Translations under genes and position numbers: made by a program
Shown here: one piece after another, positions 32,552 to 41,305 of the stretch
Layout: each line of letters opens with the position of its first letter
Position numbering within the stretch: the stretch's first letter is position 1
The notes under the pieces: generated by a model
The model's input: only the letters and a program-made list of their open reading frames with translations
Database searches by the model: none
Told to the model about the DNA's origin: nothing
Assembly (NCBI RefSeq): GCF_003726095.1
Contig: NZ_CP026031.1
Span: 682,001 to 746,000, forward strand
DNA: 64,000 bases
From: Niallia circulans
Lineage (GTDB): Bacteria > Bacillota > Bacilli > Bacillales > Cytobacillaceae
Direction: 5' to 3'

Positions 32552-33310
32552 TTGAGTCAAATTTTTATGACTGATAAGGGGAAAGTTAGACAACATAATG
32601 AGGATAGTGGAGCAATTATTAGAAATAAAAGCGGTCAACGCCTTGCCATCGTAGCTGATGGCATGGGTGGACACCGTGCAGGTGACGTTGCAAGCTCACT
32701 CACTGTTGAGAAACTGACAGAACTTTGGACAATGGTAGAGGAAATTAAAACAGCAGATGAGGCAGAAAACTGGTTGGAATCCAATATTTTAGAGGTCAAT
32801 CAATATGTTTTCGATTATGCTTCCACCCATCCAGAATGTGAAGGCATGGGTACTACTATTATAGGGGTAATCAGTACGGAAAATTTTGCGACGATTGCTC
32901 ATGTGGGAGACAGTCGGTGCTATCTTTATAACGAAGATGGCTTTAAACAAATTACAGAAGATCATTCCTTAGTAAATGAATTAGTTCGCATGGGCCAAAT
33001 TTCGAAAGAAGATGCAGAGCATCATCCCAGAAAAAATGTTGTTTTGAGAGCGCTTGGAACAGATGCTCAGTTAAATATTGATGTGATGACCATTATATTT
33101 GAAGAAGGCGACATCATATTTATTTGTTCTGATGGACTATCGAACAAAGTAACGGATCAACAAATAAAAGAGATTCTTGAAAAAGAGATTACATTAGAAG
33201 AAAAGGCTTCTACTTTAATCGAAACTGCCAATATAAATGGCGGAGAAGATAATATTACGGTCGTTATTTTGGAGTATGGGGATGGTCATCAAGCAGGTGA
33301 AGGGCAATGA
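32552..33310 (+). CDS. prpC: PP2C-family serine/threonine protein phosphatase
   Basis: Dephosphorylates PrkC and its targets. 252 aa with the PPM metal-binding motifs DKGKVRQHNEDS, VADGMGGHRAGD, GDSRCYL, SDGLSNKV and GGEDNITVVIL. The TTG start is supported by an unusually long anti-16S match, GAGGTGATCACC, immediately upstream. The TGA overlaps the prkC start (ATGA), and the two form a conserved kinase-phosphatase unit. Confidence 0.96.
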   Translation: MSQIFMTDKGKVRQHNEDSGAIIRNKSGQRLAIVADGMGGHRAGDVASSLTVEKLTELWTMVEEIKTADEAENWLESNILEVNQYVFDYASTHPECEGMGTTIIGVISTENFATIAHVGDSRCYLYNEDGFKQITEDHSLVNELVRMGQISKEDAEHHPRKNVVLRALGTDAQLNIDVMTIIFEEGDIIFICSDGLSNKVTDQQIKEILEKEITLEEKASTLIETANINGGEDNITVVILEYGDGHQAGEGQ

Positions 33311-35316
33311 TGATTGGAAAAAGAATAAGTGGCCGTTATAAAGTCTTAGAGATGATTGGCGGAGGTGGAATGGCAAACGTCTACCTTGCGCATGACATGA
33401 TTTTAGATCGAGATGTAGCAGTGAAGATGCTAAGACTCGATTATGTCAATGATGAGGAGTTTATTAAACGATTTCATCGCGAGGCGCAATCTGCTACAAG
33501 CTTAGCTCATCCGAATGTCGTCAATATATATGATGTAGGAGAAGAAGGAGACATCTATTATATTGTTATGGAATATGTGGAAGGCGATACACTGAAACAA
33601 TACATACATAAAAACTCACCACTTTCTGTAGAGACAGTTATCGCAATTATGCAACAAATAACATCAGCAATCGCACATGCACATCAAAATAATATAATCC
33701 ATCGCGATATAAAACCGCATAATATTTTAATAGATAAAGAAGGAAAAGTAAAAGTAACCGATTTTGGAATTGCGATGGCGTTAAGTGCGACAAGCATCAC
33801 GCAAACAAATTCTGTGCTAGGCTCTGTTCATTATTTATCACCAGAACAAGCTCGTGGTGGAATGGCGAATAAAAAATCTGATATTTACTCTCTTGGGATT
33901 GTAATGTTTGAATTATTAACAGGGAGATTGCCTTTTTCTGGTGAATCAGCTGTTTCGATTGCTTTAAAGCATTTGCAGTCTGAAACTCCTAGTGTTAGAA
34001 GATGGAATGAAGCGATCCCGCAAAGTGTGGAGAATATCGTCTTAAAAGCTACTGCGAAAGATCCTTTTTATCGGTATAATAGTATGGAAGAAATGTCAGA
34101 GGATTTGCAAACAGCTTTAAATTTAGAGAGACTAGATGAACCCAAGTTTGCAATACCAGTTGATGACGAAGCAACAAAAGCAATTCCGGTTATTACAAAT
34201 GATGGTTTATATAAAAATTTTGATGAGACGATTATTCATACAAATGAAAAAGAAGATCAAGGAAAAACCTTGGTAAAGGAATCTCCAAAAAAGAAAGAAA
34301 AGAAAAAGAAAAAGAAGAAAGCTAAGAAAAAGGGAAAGAAAATTGCTGCGATTATTATTTCAACCTTTCTCGCCTTGCTATTAATAATGGGACTAGTATT
34401 ATTTCTTCTGCCAGATTTACTTGCACCAGAAGATATAGTTGTTCCTGATGTCGCTGGTTTAGAATTAGATAAAGCAAAGACAACGCTCGAAGAAAAAGGC
34501 TTCGTAGTGTCTGATACTATTACCTTAAATAGTGATGATGTGGAAAAAGGTCATGTTATTAAAACAAGTCCTAGTGCAGGCAGCGCGCGAAGAGAAGGGA
34601 CAGAAATTACTATTTATGAAAGTCTTGGAAAAGAGACGGTCGTTCTCAGTGATTATGTAGGAAGAAAATATGATGATGTGGTGAAACTATTAGAATCAGA
34701 AGGATTCGATTTTAAAGATATTGAGCCTATCGAAGTATTTGATGATAGTGAACCAGGAACAATATTAGAACAAAATATTAAGCCAAAAGAGGAAGTAGTA
34801 CCAAGTGAAACATCATTAGAATTTACAATTAGTAAAGGTGCACAATTGATTAGTGTCAAGGATTTATCGGATTATACGAAAAAAGAAGTAAATGACTATG
34901 TGGACGATGTTGGTTTAACGGTAACTTTTAAGGAAGAATATAGTGACACAGTGGAAAAAGGTCTAGTCATTTCTCAAACGCCTGAAGCTCGTACTAATTT
35001 GAAAAAAGGAGCAGAAATTACTGTTGTTCTTTCTAAAGGAAAAAAAGAAGTCCAACCGAAAGAAGTAATGAAAGAAATATCTATTCCATATGAACCGACG
35101 GAAATGACTGCTGATGGGAAGCCGGTCGAACAAACAGTAAGAATATATATTGGTGATTTTAATAATAGTATGACAGAACCAGCTGAAACATTTAAGATTA
35201 CCGAAAATACTAAAAAGACAATCTATCTGCAAATTCCTGAAGGGCAAAAAGGATATTATCGAGTGCAGATTGACAGTGTGGTCATTATTGATGAAGAGGT
35301 TCCTTATCCTAACTAG
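33307..35316 (+). CDS. prkC: PASTA-domain serine/threonine protein kinase
   Basis: Membrane kinase that senses peptidoglycan fragments; in B. subtilis it triggers spore germination. 669 aa: glycine loop GGGGMANVY, Lys40, catalytic H132RD134 with K136, D152FG, activation segment TNSVLGSVHYLSPEQA; a Lys-rich juxtamembrane stretch; one TM at about 345-368; then three PASTA repeats (from VVPDVAGLELDKAK, VVLSDYVGRKYDDV and ISVKDLSDYTKKEV) and a C-terminal beta-rich tail of about 90 residues. Coupled to prpC by ATGA. Confidence 0.97.
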   Translation: MMIGKRISGRYKVLEMIGGGGMANVYLAHDMILDRDVAVKMLRLDYVNDEEFIKRFHREAQSATSLAHPNVVNIYDVGEEGDIYYIVMEYVEGDTLKQYIHKNSPLSVETVIAIMQQITSAIAHAHQNNIIHRDIKPHNILIDKEGKVKVTDFGIAMALSATSITQTNSVLGSVHYLSPEQARGGMANKKSDIYSLGIVMFELLTGRLPFSGESAVSIALKHLQSETPSVRRWNEAIPQSVENIVLKATAKDPFYRYNSMEEMSEDLQTALNLERLDEPKFAIPVDDEATKAIPVITNDGLYKNFDETIIHTNEKEDQGKTLVKESPKKKEKKKKKKKAKKKGKKIAAIIISTFLALLLIMGLVLFLLPDLLAPEDIVVPDVAGLELDKAKTTLEEKGFVVSDTITLNSDDVEKGHVIKTSPSAGSARREGTEITIYESLGKETVVLSDYVGRKYDDVVKLLESEGFDFKDIEPIEVFDDSEPGTILEQNIKPKEEVVPSETSLEFTISKGAQLISVKDLSDYTKKEVNDYVDDVGLTVTFKEEYSDTVEKGLVISQTPEARTNLKKGAEITVVLSKGKKEVQPKEVMKEISIPYEPTEMTADGKPVEQTVRIYIGDFNNSMTEPAETFKITENTKKTIYLQIPEGQKGYYRVQIDSVVIIDEEVPYPN

Positions 35317-35454
35317 TAATTGGTTTGAATTAAGCAAGAAAGGGAATGCTTTTTAAGTAGCTAGTTTCTAATAAGCTGTCGTTTTTTTAATAGTTTTTAG
35401 AGACACGCAAGAACTTTTATAAGCGAGTTGAAGTAAGTAAGGAGCGTTATATTT

Positions 35455-36336
35455 ATGCCTAAAGGCAAAATTATTAAAGCGTTAAGTGGATTTTATTATG
35501 TATTAAGTGAGGGGCAATTAATACAGTGTCGCGGTCGAGGCGTTTTTCGAAAAAATAAGATAACTCCTTTAGTAGGTGATGAAGTCGTTTTTCAGGCAGA
35601 GAACACAACAGATGGCTACATTCTAGAAGTAAAAGAAAGAAAAAATGAATTAGTTAGACCACCGATTGCCAATGTGGATCAAGCAATTCTTGTCTTTTCT
35701 AGTGTGGAACCTGATTTTAGTACTGCATTATTAGATCGTTTTCTAGTATTAATTGAATACAATAGAATTGATCCGGTAATCTGTATGACAAAAATGGATT
35801 TAGCAAGTAGTGAGGTGGTTGAAAAGATGAAGGAGTACGCAGCACAATATGAAGCTGTGGGGTATCCTGTCATTTTAACCTCTTCTGAAACCGAAACGGG
35901 TATAGGACAGCTGCTGCCTTATTTAAAGGATAAAATATCGGTATTTGCCGGACAATCGGGAGTAGGAAAGTCTTCTTTGTTAAATGTAATTAGACCTGAT
36001 TTAGACTTAAAGACAAATGAAATCTCCTCCAGTTTAGGAAGAGGAAAGCATACAACAAGACATGTAGAGCTTATCTCAATTGGAGATGGACTTGTTGCAG
36101 ATACACCTGGCTTTAGTTCACTGGAGTTTCTAGAAATTGAAGGAGAAGATTTGAATTATTGTTTTCCTGAAATAGAAAAAACAAGCGAAAACTGTAAGTT
36201 TAGGGGCTGTCTACATCTTTCAGAACCAAAATGTGCAGTGAAAGAAGCGGTAGAAAATAATGAAATTCCAACTTATCGTTATGAGCACTATAAAGATTTC
36301 TTACAAGAAATTAGAGATCGAAAACCGAAGTATTAG
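35455..36336 (+). CDS. rsgA: Small ribosomal subunit biogenesis GTPase RsgA (CpgA/YloQ)
   Basis: Circularly permuted GTPase acting in 30S maturation. 293 aa: N-terminal OB fold, G4 TKMD before G1 G166QSGVGKS173 and G3 DTPGF, then a C-terminal zinc-binding region with CKFRGCLHLSEPKC. The ATG is preceded by AAGGAGCG. In B. subtilis rpe and thiN follow; here rpe is missing. Confidence 0.96.
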   Translation: MPKGKIIKALSGFYYVLSEGQLIQCRGRGVFRKNKITPLVGDEVVFQAENTTDGYILEVKERKNELVRPPIANVDQAILVFSSVEPDFSTALLDRFLVLIEYNRIDPVICMTKMDLASSEVVEKMKEYAAQYEAVGYPVILTSSETETGIGQLLPYLKDKISVFAGQSGVGKSSLLNVIRPDLDLKTNEISSSLGRGKHTTRHVELISIGDGLVADTPGFSSLEFLEIEGEDLNYCFPEIEKTSENCKFRGCLHLSEPKCAVKEAVENNEIPTYRYEHYKDFLQEIRDRKPKY

Positions 36337-36615
36337 TTTTTTCTGATTAGGAGAGAATTCTATATTCCATTTTGGGAGCTTGGGCAGAGATGAGAAGACC
36401 GAGCATATACACCTAAAAACGATTGAATTCTTGGAAATCACATCTCAATAGACTTTTACTTATTTTGTATTTACAGCCTTAAAGCAGATTCTTTCTATAT
36501 AGCCGTTTGGACTATTTATCTGGATTGATTAGTAATCAAAGTAGATAAAGAAGACAAAGGCATATAAAAAAGGATCTGTATTTTTGTATAGAAAAGTAAT
36601 AAGAGGAGGAGAAAT
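36337..36615 (+). other. Gap at the usual position of rpe
   Basis: 279 nt between rsgA and thiN without any reading frame resembling ribulose-phosphate 3-epimerase or remnants of one recognisable by eye. The sequence is AT-rich. The only clear signal is the thiN ribosome binding site AGAGGAGGAG. Confidence 0.6.
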
Positions 36616-37260
36616 ATGATTGTTCATATTATGGCTGGAGGACCAAAGCAGTATATTCCTAATTTAGATAACTATTCAAAAGATATTTGCTGGATAGGTG
36701 TGGATAGAGGTGTTATGTATTTAATCGAAAGATCCTTGCCGATTTATGCTGCTTTTGGTGATTTTGATTCTATTTCGGAAACAGAACTGCATGCGATGGA
36801 GGAAAAAACAGGGATTATTAAACGTTTTAAACCAGAAAAAGATGAAACAGACATGGAACTTGCTCTTTTATGGGCTATTAAAGAAGGTGCAACGACTATT
36901 CGGTTATTTGGTGCGACAGGGGGAAGACTCGATCACACAATCGCAAATCTGCAGCTATTACTACGAGAAGCGTTAGACAATAAGCATATTCAACTAGAAA
37001 TAATCGATAAACAAAACAGCGTATCTGTTGTACAAGCAGGAGCTTATACGGTAAAAAAACTGGAGGAATATAAATATATTTCATTTTTCCCATATAGTAC
37101 AAAGATTGTAGGTCTATCTTTAGAAGGTTTTAAATACCCTTTAGTAAGGAGAAATCTTCCTGCTAGCAGCACATTGTGTATTAGTAATGAACTAATTCGA
37201 GAAACTGGTACTTTTTCCTTTGAAGAAGGCATATTAATGGTAATAAGAAGTTGTGATTAA
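36616..37260 (+). CDS. thiN: Thiamine pyrophosphokinase
   Basis: Converts thiamine to thiamine diphosphate with ATP. 214 aa with WIGVDRGVMYLIERS, the catalytic-domain AAFGDFDSI and KDETDMELALLWA, and RLFGATGGRLDHTIANLQLL, followed by the C-terminal thiamine-binding beta domain. Position upstream of spoVM matches yloS/thiN of B. subtilis. Confidence 0.95.
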   Translation: MIVHIMAGGPKQYIPNLDNYSKDICWIGVDRGVMYLIERSLPIYAAFGDFDSISETELHAMEEKTGIIKRFKPEKDETDMELALLWAIKEGATTIRLFGATGGRLDHTIANLQLLLREALDNKHIQLEIIDKQNSVSVVQAGAYTVKKLEEYKYISFFPYSTKIVGLSLEGFKYPLVRRNLPASSTLCISNELIRETGTFSFEEGILMVIRSCD

Positions 37261-37349
37261 AATCTGATAAATGATTGTACTAATAATTTTTATCTTAATA
37301 GGAAATGTGAGTGCTAGCGATGTTTATTGATTAAGGAGGGACAGTATTC

Positions 37350-37430
37350 ATGAGATTTTATACCATTAAATTGCCGAAATTTTTAGGAGGACTTGTCCGG
37401 GCGATGTTGGGGACCTTTAAAAAGGATTAA
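37350..37430 (+). CDS. spoVM: Stage V sporulation protein M
   Basis: A 26-residue amphipathic peptide that marks convex forespore membrane and anchors SpoIVA during coat and cortex assembly. The frame begins MRFYTIKLPKFLGG and ends AMLGTFKKD, differing from the B. subtilis peptide only by a few conservative changes; Pro9 is kept. AAGGAGGG lies 10 nt upstream. It sits between thiN and rpmB as in B. subtilis. A sigma-E promoter could not be identified confidently by eye. Confidence 0.95.
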   Translation: MRFYTIKLPKFLGGLVRAMLGTFKKD

Positions 37431-37542
37431 CAACGGATTCTGCGAATTTTTTTAGTAAAGACAACCATTCGCGATATTGGCGGGAAATTTCAAGGACTTA
37501 CGGTACTTATACGACTTGCCTATTGTAGTTTGGAGACAAAAT

Positions 37543-37571
37543 AAAAAAGGACATGTAACATGTCCTTTTTT
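37543..37571. terminator. Bidirectional terminator between spoVM and rpmB
   Basis: GGACATG-TAA-CATGTCC with an A6 run on the left and a T run on the right; it lies 12 nt downstream of the minus-strand rpmB stop and serves both directions. Confidence 0.92.
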
Positions 37572-37583
37572 ATTGCGATCTGA

Positions 37584-37772
37584 TTAAACACGTTCTACTT
37601 TACCAGATCTTAATGCTCTAGCAGAAACCCAAACACGTTTAGGTTTACCGTCTACTAAAATACGAACCTTTTGAAGGTTAGCTCCCCAAGTACGTTTGTT
37701 AGCGTTCATTGCATGGGAACGAGCATTACCTGTAGTTGTTTTTCTTCCAGTGATAACACATTTACGTGGCAT
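37584..37772 (-). CDS. rpmB: 50S ribosomal protein L28
   Basis: 62-aa ribosomal protein with the family start [33 protein letters not shown] and [13 protein letters not shown]. Only one Cys is present, so this is the zinc-independent-looking form. Transcribed opposite to its neighbours, as in B. subtilis; AAGGAGGG precedes the ATG. Confidence 0.98.
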   Translation of the reverse strand: MPRKCVITGRKTTTGNARSHAMNANKRTWGANLQKVRILVDGKPKRVWVSARALRSGKVERV

Positions 37773-38155
37773 GTATATTTCCCTCCTTATTACAGAAACT
37801 CATTAAAATGAGTTTGAAAAGTCATAGATAGCAATTTACTTATAGTCTGCTAAATAATCCTCGTTACAGATACCTTAATAATTTATCATACAACTTAAAT
37901 GAATGCAATAGTTGGATGAAAAGCTTTCAAGAAAATTTCCTTGACATGTCTTTCCTTATTAAACAAATCCGTTTATCTCAAGACTTTATGGGAATAGTAA
38001 AACAAGTAGGTGTTTTCTGAATTTATCCCAATGCTTTAATAGAAGGGTTATTTTGTTATATAATAATAATAAGCTTTTTAACTATAGCTTTCAAAAACGT
38101 TTTGATTATAGTAAAATGTCAGTAGTCAAGGAGCAATTCCAAAGGGGGAAAACTC
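37773..38155. other. Divergent promoter region rpmB / asp23-family gene
   Basis: 380 nt without a gene. A perfect TATAAT at 38059-38064 lies about 95 nt before the plus-strand gene, but its -35 (TTAATA) is weak. A TTGACA at 37941 has no matching -10 at 16-18 nt. Promoters for both directions are expected here but cannot be fixed by eye. Confidence 0.45.
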
Positions 38156-38518
38156 ATGTCCATTGAACTAAGAACGAATTTCGGACAAATTGATATATCT
38201 ACAGAAGTTATCGCTACAATCGCAGGTGGGGCAGCAGTAGACTGCTACGGTATCGTTGGAATGGCGTCGAAAAATCAAATTAAAGACGGTTTAACAGATA
38301 TTTTGCGAAAAGAAAACTTTACACGTGGTGTAATCGTTCGAAAAGTTGAAGAAGAAGTACATATTGATATGTATATCATTGTAAGTTACGGAACGAAAAT
38401 CTCCGAGGTTGCGCACAATGTTCAATCGAAAGTAAAATACACACTCAATAAGACAGTTGGACTTGCCGTTGACTCGGTTAATATTTACGTTCAGGGAGTT
38501 CGTGTGACGAACCCGTAG
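38156..38518 (+). CDS. Asp23/Gls24 family protein (YloU)
   Basis: 120 aa of the DUF322/Asp23 family: ELRTNFGQIDISTEVIATIAGGAA, YGIVGMASKN, and VRKVEEEVHIDMYIIVSYG. Family members are envelope-stress or alkaline-shock associated; the precise function is not known. It precedes the fatty acid kinase gene by 16 nt and is very probably co-transcribed. Confidence 0.93.
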   Translation: MSIELRTNFGQIDISTEVIATIAGGAAVDCYGIVGMASKNQIKDGLTDILRKENFTRGVIVRKVEEEVHIDMYIIVSYGTKISEVAHNVQSKVKYTLNKTVGLAVDSVNIYVQGVRVTNP

Positions 38519-38534
38519 TAGAGGAGGAAACACA

Positions 38535-40214
38535 GTGTCAATTACAGTTTTAGAAGGAAAGCGATTTGCCGAAATGGTAATCCAAGGAGCAAACCATTTG
38601 TCCTCTAATGCTAAATATGTAGATGCGTTAAATGTTTTTCCAGTGCCAGATGGAGATACAGGAACGAATATGAATTTATCGATGACTTCAGGTGCAAAGG
38701 AAGTTCAAAAGAATATTCAATCACATATCGGTAAAGTTGGAACCTCATTATCGCGAGGTTTATTAATGGGAGCCAGAGGGAATTCAGGGGTTATTCTTTC
38801 CCAATTGTTTCGAGGATTTTCCAAACATATTGAGCAAAAAGAGACAATAACTGGAAAAGAATTTGCTAATGCTTTACAATTCGGTGTGGAAACAGCATAT
38901 AAAGCAGTAATGAAACCTGTAGAAGGGACGATTCTTACAGTTGCAAAAGATGCTGCAAAGAAAGCGGTTCAATCTGCCGAAAAAAATGATGATATCATTG
39001 TTATCATGGAGGATACAGTAAAAGAAGCAAAAGCTTCGTTAAACAGAACACCTGAACTACTGCCTGTGTTAAAAGAAGTAGGCGTTGTTGATAGTGGTGG
39101 GCAAGGACTAGTATTTGTATATGAAGGGTTTCTTGCGGAGCTAAAGGGTGAAAAACTTCCAGACGCCGTGCAAAATGTTGTTTCCATGAATGAATTGGTA
39201 AATGCTGAACATCATAAAAGTGTTCACAGTTATATCAATACAGAAGATATTGAATTCGGCTATTGTACAGAATTTATGGTTCGTTTAGAACAAGAAAAGT
39301 TAGGAAATAAGCCGTTTTCAGAAGATGACTTCAGACAAGCGTTAAGTAAATATGGAGATTCATTACTTGTTATTGCGGATGATGAAATTGTGAAAATTCA
39401 TATTCACTCCAATCAGCCTGGTGAAGTATTAACATTTGGACAAAAATACGGTAATTTGGTAAAAATGAAGATTGAAAATATGCGTGAACAGCATAGTAGC
39501 TTAGTGGATGCAGCTGAAAAAGAGGAAGTAAACAATACTCATTCTGTGGAAGAACAAAAAGAGTATGGGGTTGTAACAGTTTCGATGGGAAGCGGAATTG
39601 CAGATCTTTTCAGAAGTATCGGTGCTCATTATGTTATTGAGGGCGGTCAAACAATGAATCCAAGCACGGAAGACATTGTTAATGCTGTGAGACGTATCAA
39701 TGCGAAAAAGGTCTTTATTTTACCAAATAATAAAAATATTATTATGGCAGCAGAACAAGCAGCTGACGTATTAGAACAAGACGTTGTGGTTATCTCTTCT
39801 AAAACTGTTCCACAAGGAATGTCAGCATTACTCGCTTTTAATCCTTCTAGTGATTTAGAAACAAATGAGAAGAATATGAAAGCAGCGCTTGAACATGTGA
39901 AAACCGGCCAGATTACGTATGCAGTCAGAGATACGAGTATTGATGGCCTAGCGATTGAAACAGGCGACTTTATGGGACTTGCAGAAGGAAAAATTATTGT
40001 AAAAAGTAAAGATAAAACAGAATCTGCAATGGAACTTTTAAAGTCAATGATCGATGAGGATACAGAAATTGTGACGATAATTAAGGGAGAAGAAGCGACA
40101 GAAGAAGAGGTTGAAACGCTTGTATCTTTTATTGAAGACAATTTTGAAGATGTGGAAGTAGAAGTCCATGACGGTAAACAACCACTGTATTCTTTTATTT
40201 TTTCTATTGAATAA
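38535..40214 (+). CDS. fakA: DAK1/DegV-like kinase domain protein, fatty acid kinase catalytic subunit (YloV)
   Basis: 559 aa. The N-terminal DhaL-like nucleotide domain has ALNVFPVPDGDTGTNMNLSMTSG and LMGARGNSGVILSQLFRG; the remainder is the YloV/DAK1-like C-terminal half (VSMGSGIADLFRSIGAHYVIEGGQTMNPS, FILPNNKNIIMAAEQAA). FakA phosphorylates fatty acids bound by FakB partners, feeding PlsX/PlsY. GTG start after GGAGGAAAC. The fit with plsX and fapR nearby is functional, not just positional. Confidence 0.92.
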   Translation: MSITVLEGKRFAEMVIQGANHLSSNAKYVDALNVFPVPDGDTGTNMNLSMTSGAKEVQKNIQSHIGKVGTSLSRGLLMGARGNSGVILSQLFRGFSKHIEQKETITGKEFANALQFGVETAYKAVMKPVEGTILTVAKDAAKKAVQSAEKNDDIIVIMEDTVKEAKASLNRTPELLPVLKEVGVVDSGGQGLVFVYEGFLAELKGEKLPDAVQNVVSMNELVNAEHHKSVHSYINTEDIEFGYCTEFMVRLEQEKLGNKPFSEDDFRQALSKYGDSLLVIADDEIVKIHIHSNQPGEVLTFGQKYGNLVKMKIENMREQHSSLVDAAEKEEVNNTHSVEEQKEYGVVTVSMGSGIADLFRSIGAHYVIEGGQTMNPSTEDIVNAVRRINAKKVFILPNNKNIIMAAEQAADVLEQDVVVISSKTVPQGMSALLAFNPSSDLETNEKNMKAALEHVKTGQITYAVRDTSIDGLAIETGDFMGLAEGKIIVKSKDKTESAMELLKSMIDEDTEIVTIIKGEEATEEEVETLVSFIEDNFEDVEVEVHDGKQPLYSFIFSIE

Positions 40215-40223
40215 TAGTACTTT

Positions 40224-40267
40224 TAAAAGGGTGTGCCTGTATATATGGAGGCATGCCTTTTTTATTT
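40224..40267 (+). terminator. Terminator after fakA
   Basis: AAAAGGGTGTGCCT and AGGCATGCCTTTTTT pair with two wobble/mismatch positions around a 10-nt loop and end in a T run. Confidence 0.8.
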
Positions 40268-40628
40268 TATAGAGAGTCGAAGGAATGGAGCGGTCCGTCT
40301 GTTATTTGTTCCCTTTTTCGGGAGAAGTAGAGAAAAAGGGAACAGAGAGACGTCCTCTGTCCTCGTATAGCGTCAATGACTATATATATGTCAAAGAAAA
40401 AAGGAACGAATATACCGTAACAAAAGTTATGCAGGAAGGAAACTTTCGACATAATTCCCTTCAAATTTTCATACTTCCCTAATCTAAATTAGCTATTTTC
40501 TATCGAACAATAAGAATTAGAACCATATATTAATATAGTATGATATTATATAGTGTAATCATTTTAAACACAGTATTATGTTAAAGAAATATCAATTCCA
40601 TTTTTGGCCATTAAGGAGAGACAAATCC
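40268..40628. other. Intergenic region between fakA and sdaAB
   Basis: Holds a REP-like palindrome (listed separately) and a short plus-strand frame (40285-40482) that simply reads through it and shows no protein-like signal or ribosome binding site. TATA-rich stretches near 40530-40560 may include the sdaAB promoter but no clear -35/-10 pair is seen. Confidence 0.5.
40285..40362. repeat. REP-like imperfect palindrome
   Basis: The core TGTTCCCTTTTTC (40307-40319) pairs perfectly with GAAAAAGGGAACA (40332-40344) around a 12-nt loop. Flanks GGTCCGTCT and AGACGTCC extend the symmetry imperfectly, and TCTGT words recur. The GGGAACAGAG..ACG.CC wording resembles dispersed palindromes seen in many Bacillaceae intergenic regions. 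Only one copy is in the window, so the family assignment is inference. Confidence 0.55.
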
Positions 40629-41291
40629 ATGAAATTTAAAAGCGTTTTTGATATTATTGGTCCAGTCATGATTGGTCCATCCAGTTCTCATACAGCTGGT
40701 GCTGCAAGGATTGGCAGAGTGGCGCGTAATCTTTTTGAAAGAGAACCAAAATGGATAAACATTCATTTTTATGGTTCATTTGCCGAAACATATAAAGGCC
40801 ATGGAACAGATGTAGCGATAATTGGAGGGATTCTTGATTTTGATACCTTTGATGAGCGAATTAAAGAATCCTTAGAAATTGCAGAACAGCATGGAATCCA
40901 AGTTAAATTTCATATAGAAGAAGCGATCCCGGAACATCCTAATACAGCAAAAATTCATTTAGGGGACGACGACGGAGAAATGGAGCTTGTTGGTATTTCT
41001 ATTGGCGGCGGGAAAATAGAAATTATCGAGTTAAATGGCTTTCAATTAAAGCTTTCTGGTCATCATCCTGCAATATTAGTTGTTCATAATGACCGATTTG
41101 GTGCCATTGCGAAAGTGGCTAATGTATTGGCTAAACACGAAATTAATATTGGTCATATGGAAGTTAGTCGTAAAGAAAAAGGAAAACTGGCTTTAATGAC
41201 AATTGAGGTCGATCAAAATATAGAAGAAGCGATTTTAAAAGAGCTTGAACAGTTAGATTCAATTGAAAAAGTTACAACAATCGTGGAATAA
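40629..41291 (+). CDS. sdaAB: L-serine dehydratase, iron-sulfur type, beta subunit
   Basis: With SdaAA deaminates serine to pyruvate and ammonia. 220 aa: FDIIGPVMIGPSSSHTAGAARIGRVAR (dehydratase beta domain), KGHGTDVAIIGGI, and a C-terminal ACT domain (ILVVHNDRFGAIAKVANVLAKHEINIGHMEVS). The ATG at 40629 follows AAGGAGAG and gives the family start MKFKSVFDI; an upstream in-frame ATG at 40578 lacks support. Confidence 0.96.
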   Translation: MKFKSVFDIIGPVMIGPSSSHTAGAARIGRVARNLFEREPKWINIHFYGSFAETYKGHGTDVAIIGGILDFDTFDERIKESLEIAEQHGIQVKFHIEEAIPEHPNTAKIHLGDDDGEMELVGISIGGGKIEIIELNGFQLKLSGHHPAILVVHNDRFGAIAKVANVLAKHEINIGHMEVSRKEKGKLALMTIEVDQNIEEAILKELEQLDSIEKVTTIVE

Positions 41292-41305
41292 AGGGAGGGG
41301 TAAAT

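Noticed and set aside
37931..37970. TTGACA at 37941 as a promoter for the asp23-family gene
   Set aside because: No acceptable -10 hexamer at 16-18 nt spacing.
40285..40482. 65-codon open frame downstream of fakA
   Set aside because: It reads through a palindrome, lacks a ribosome binding site and has no recognisable family features.
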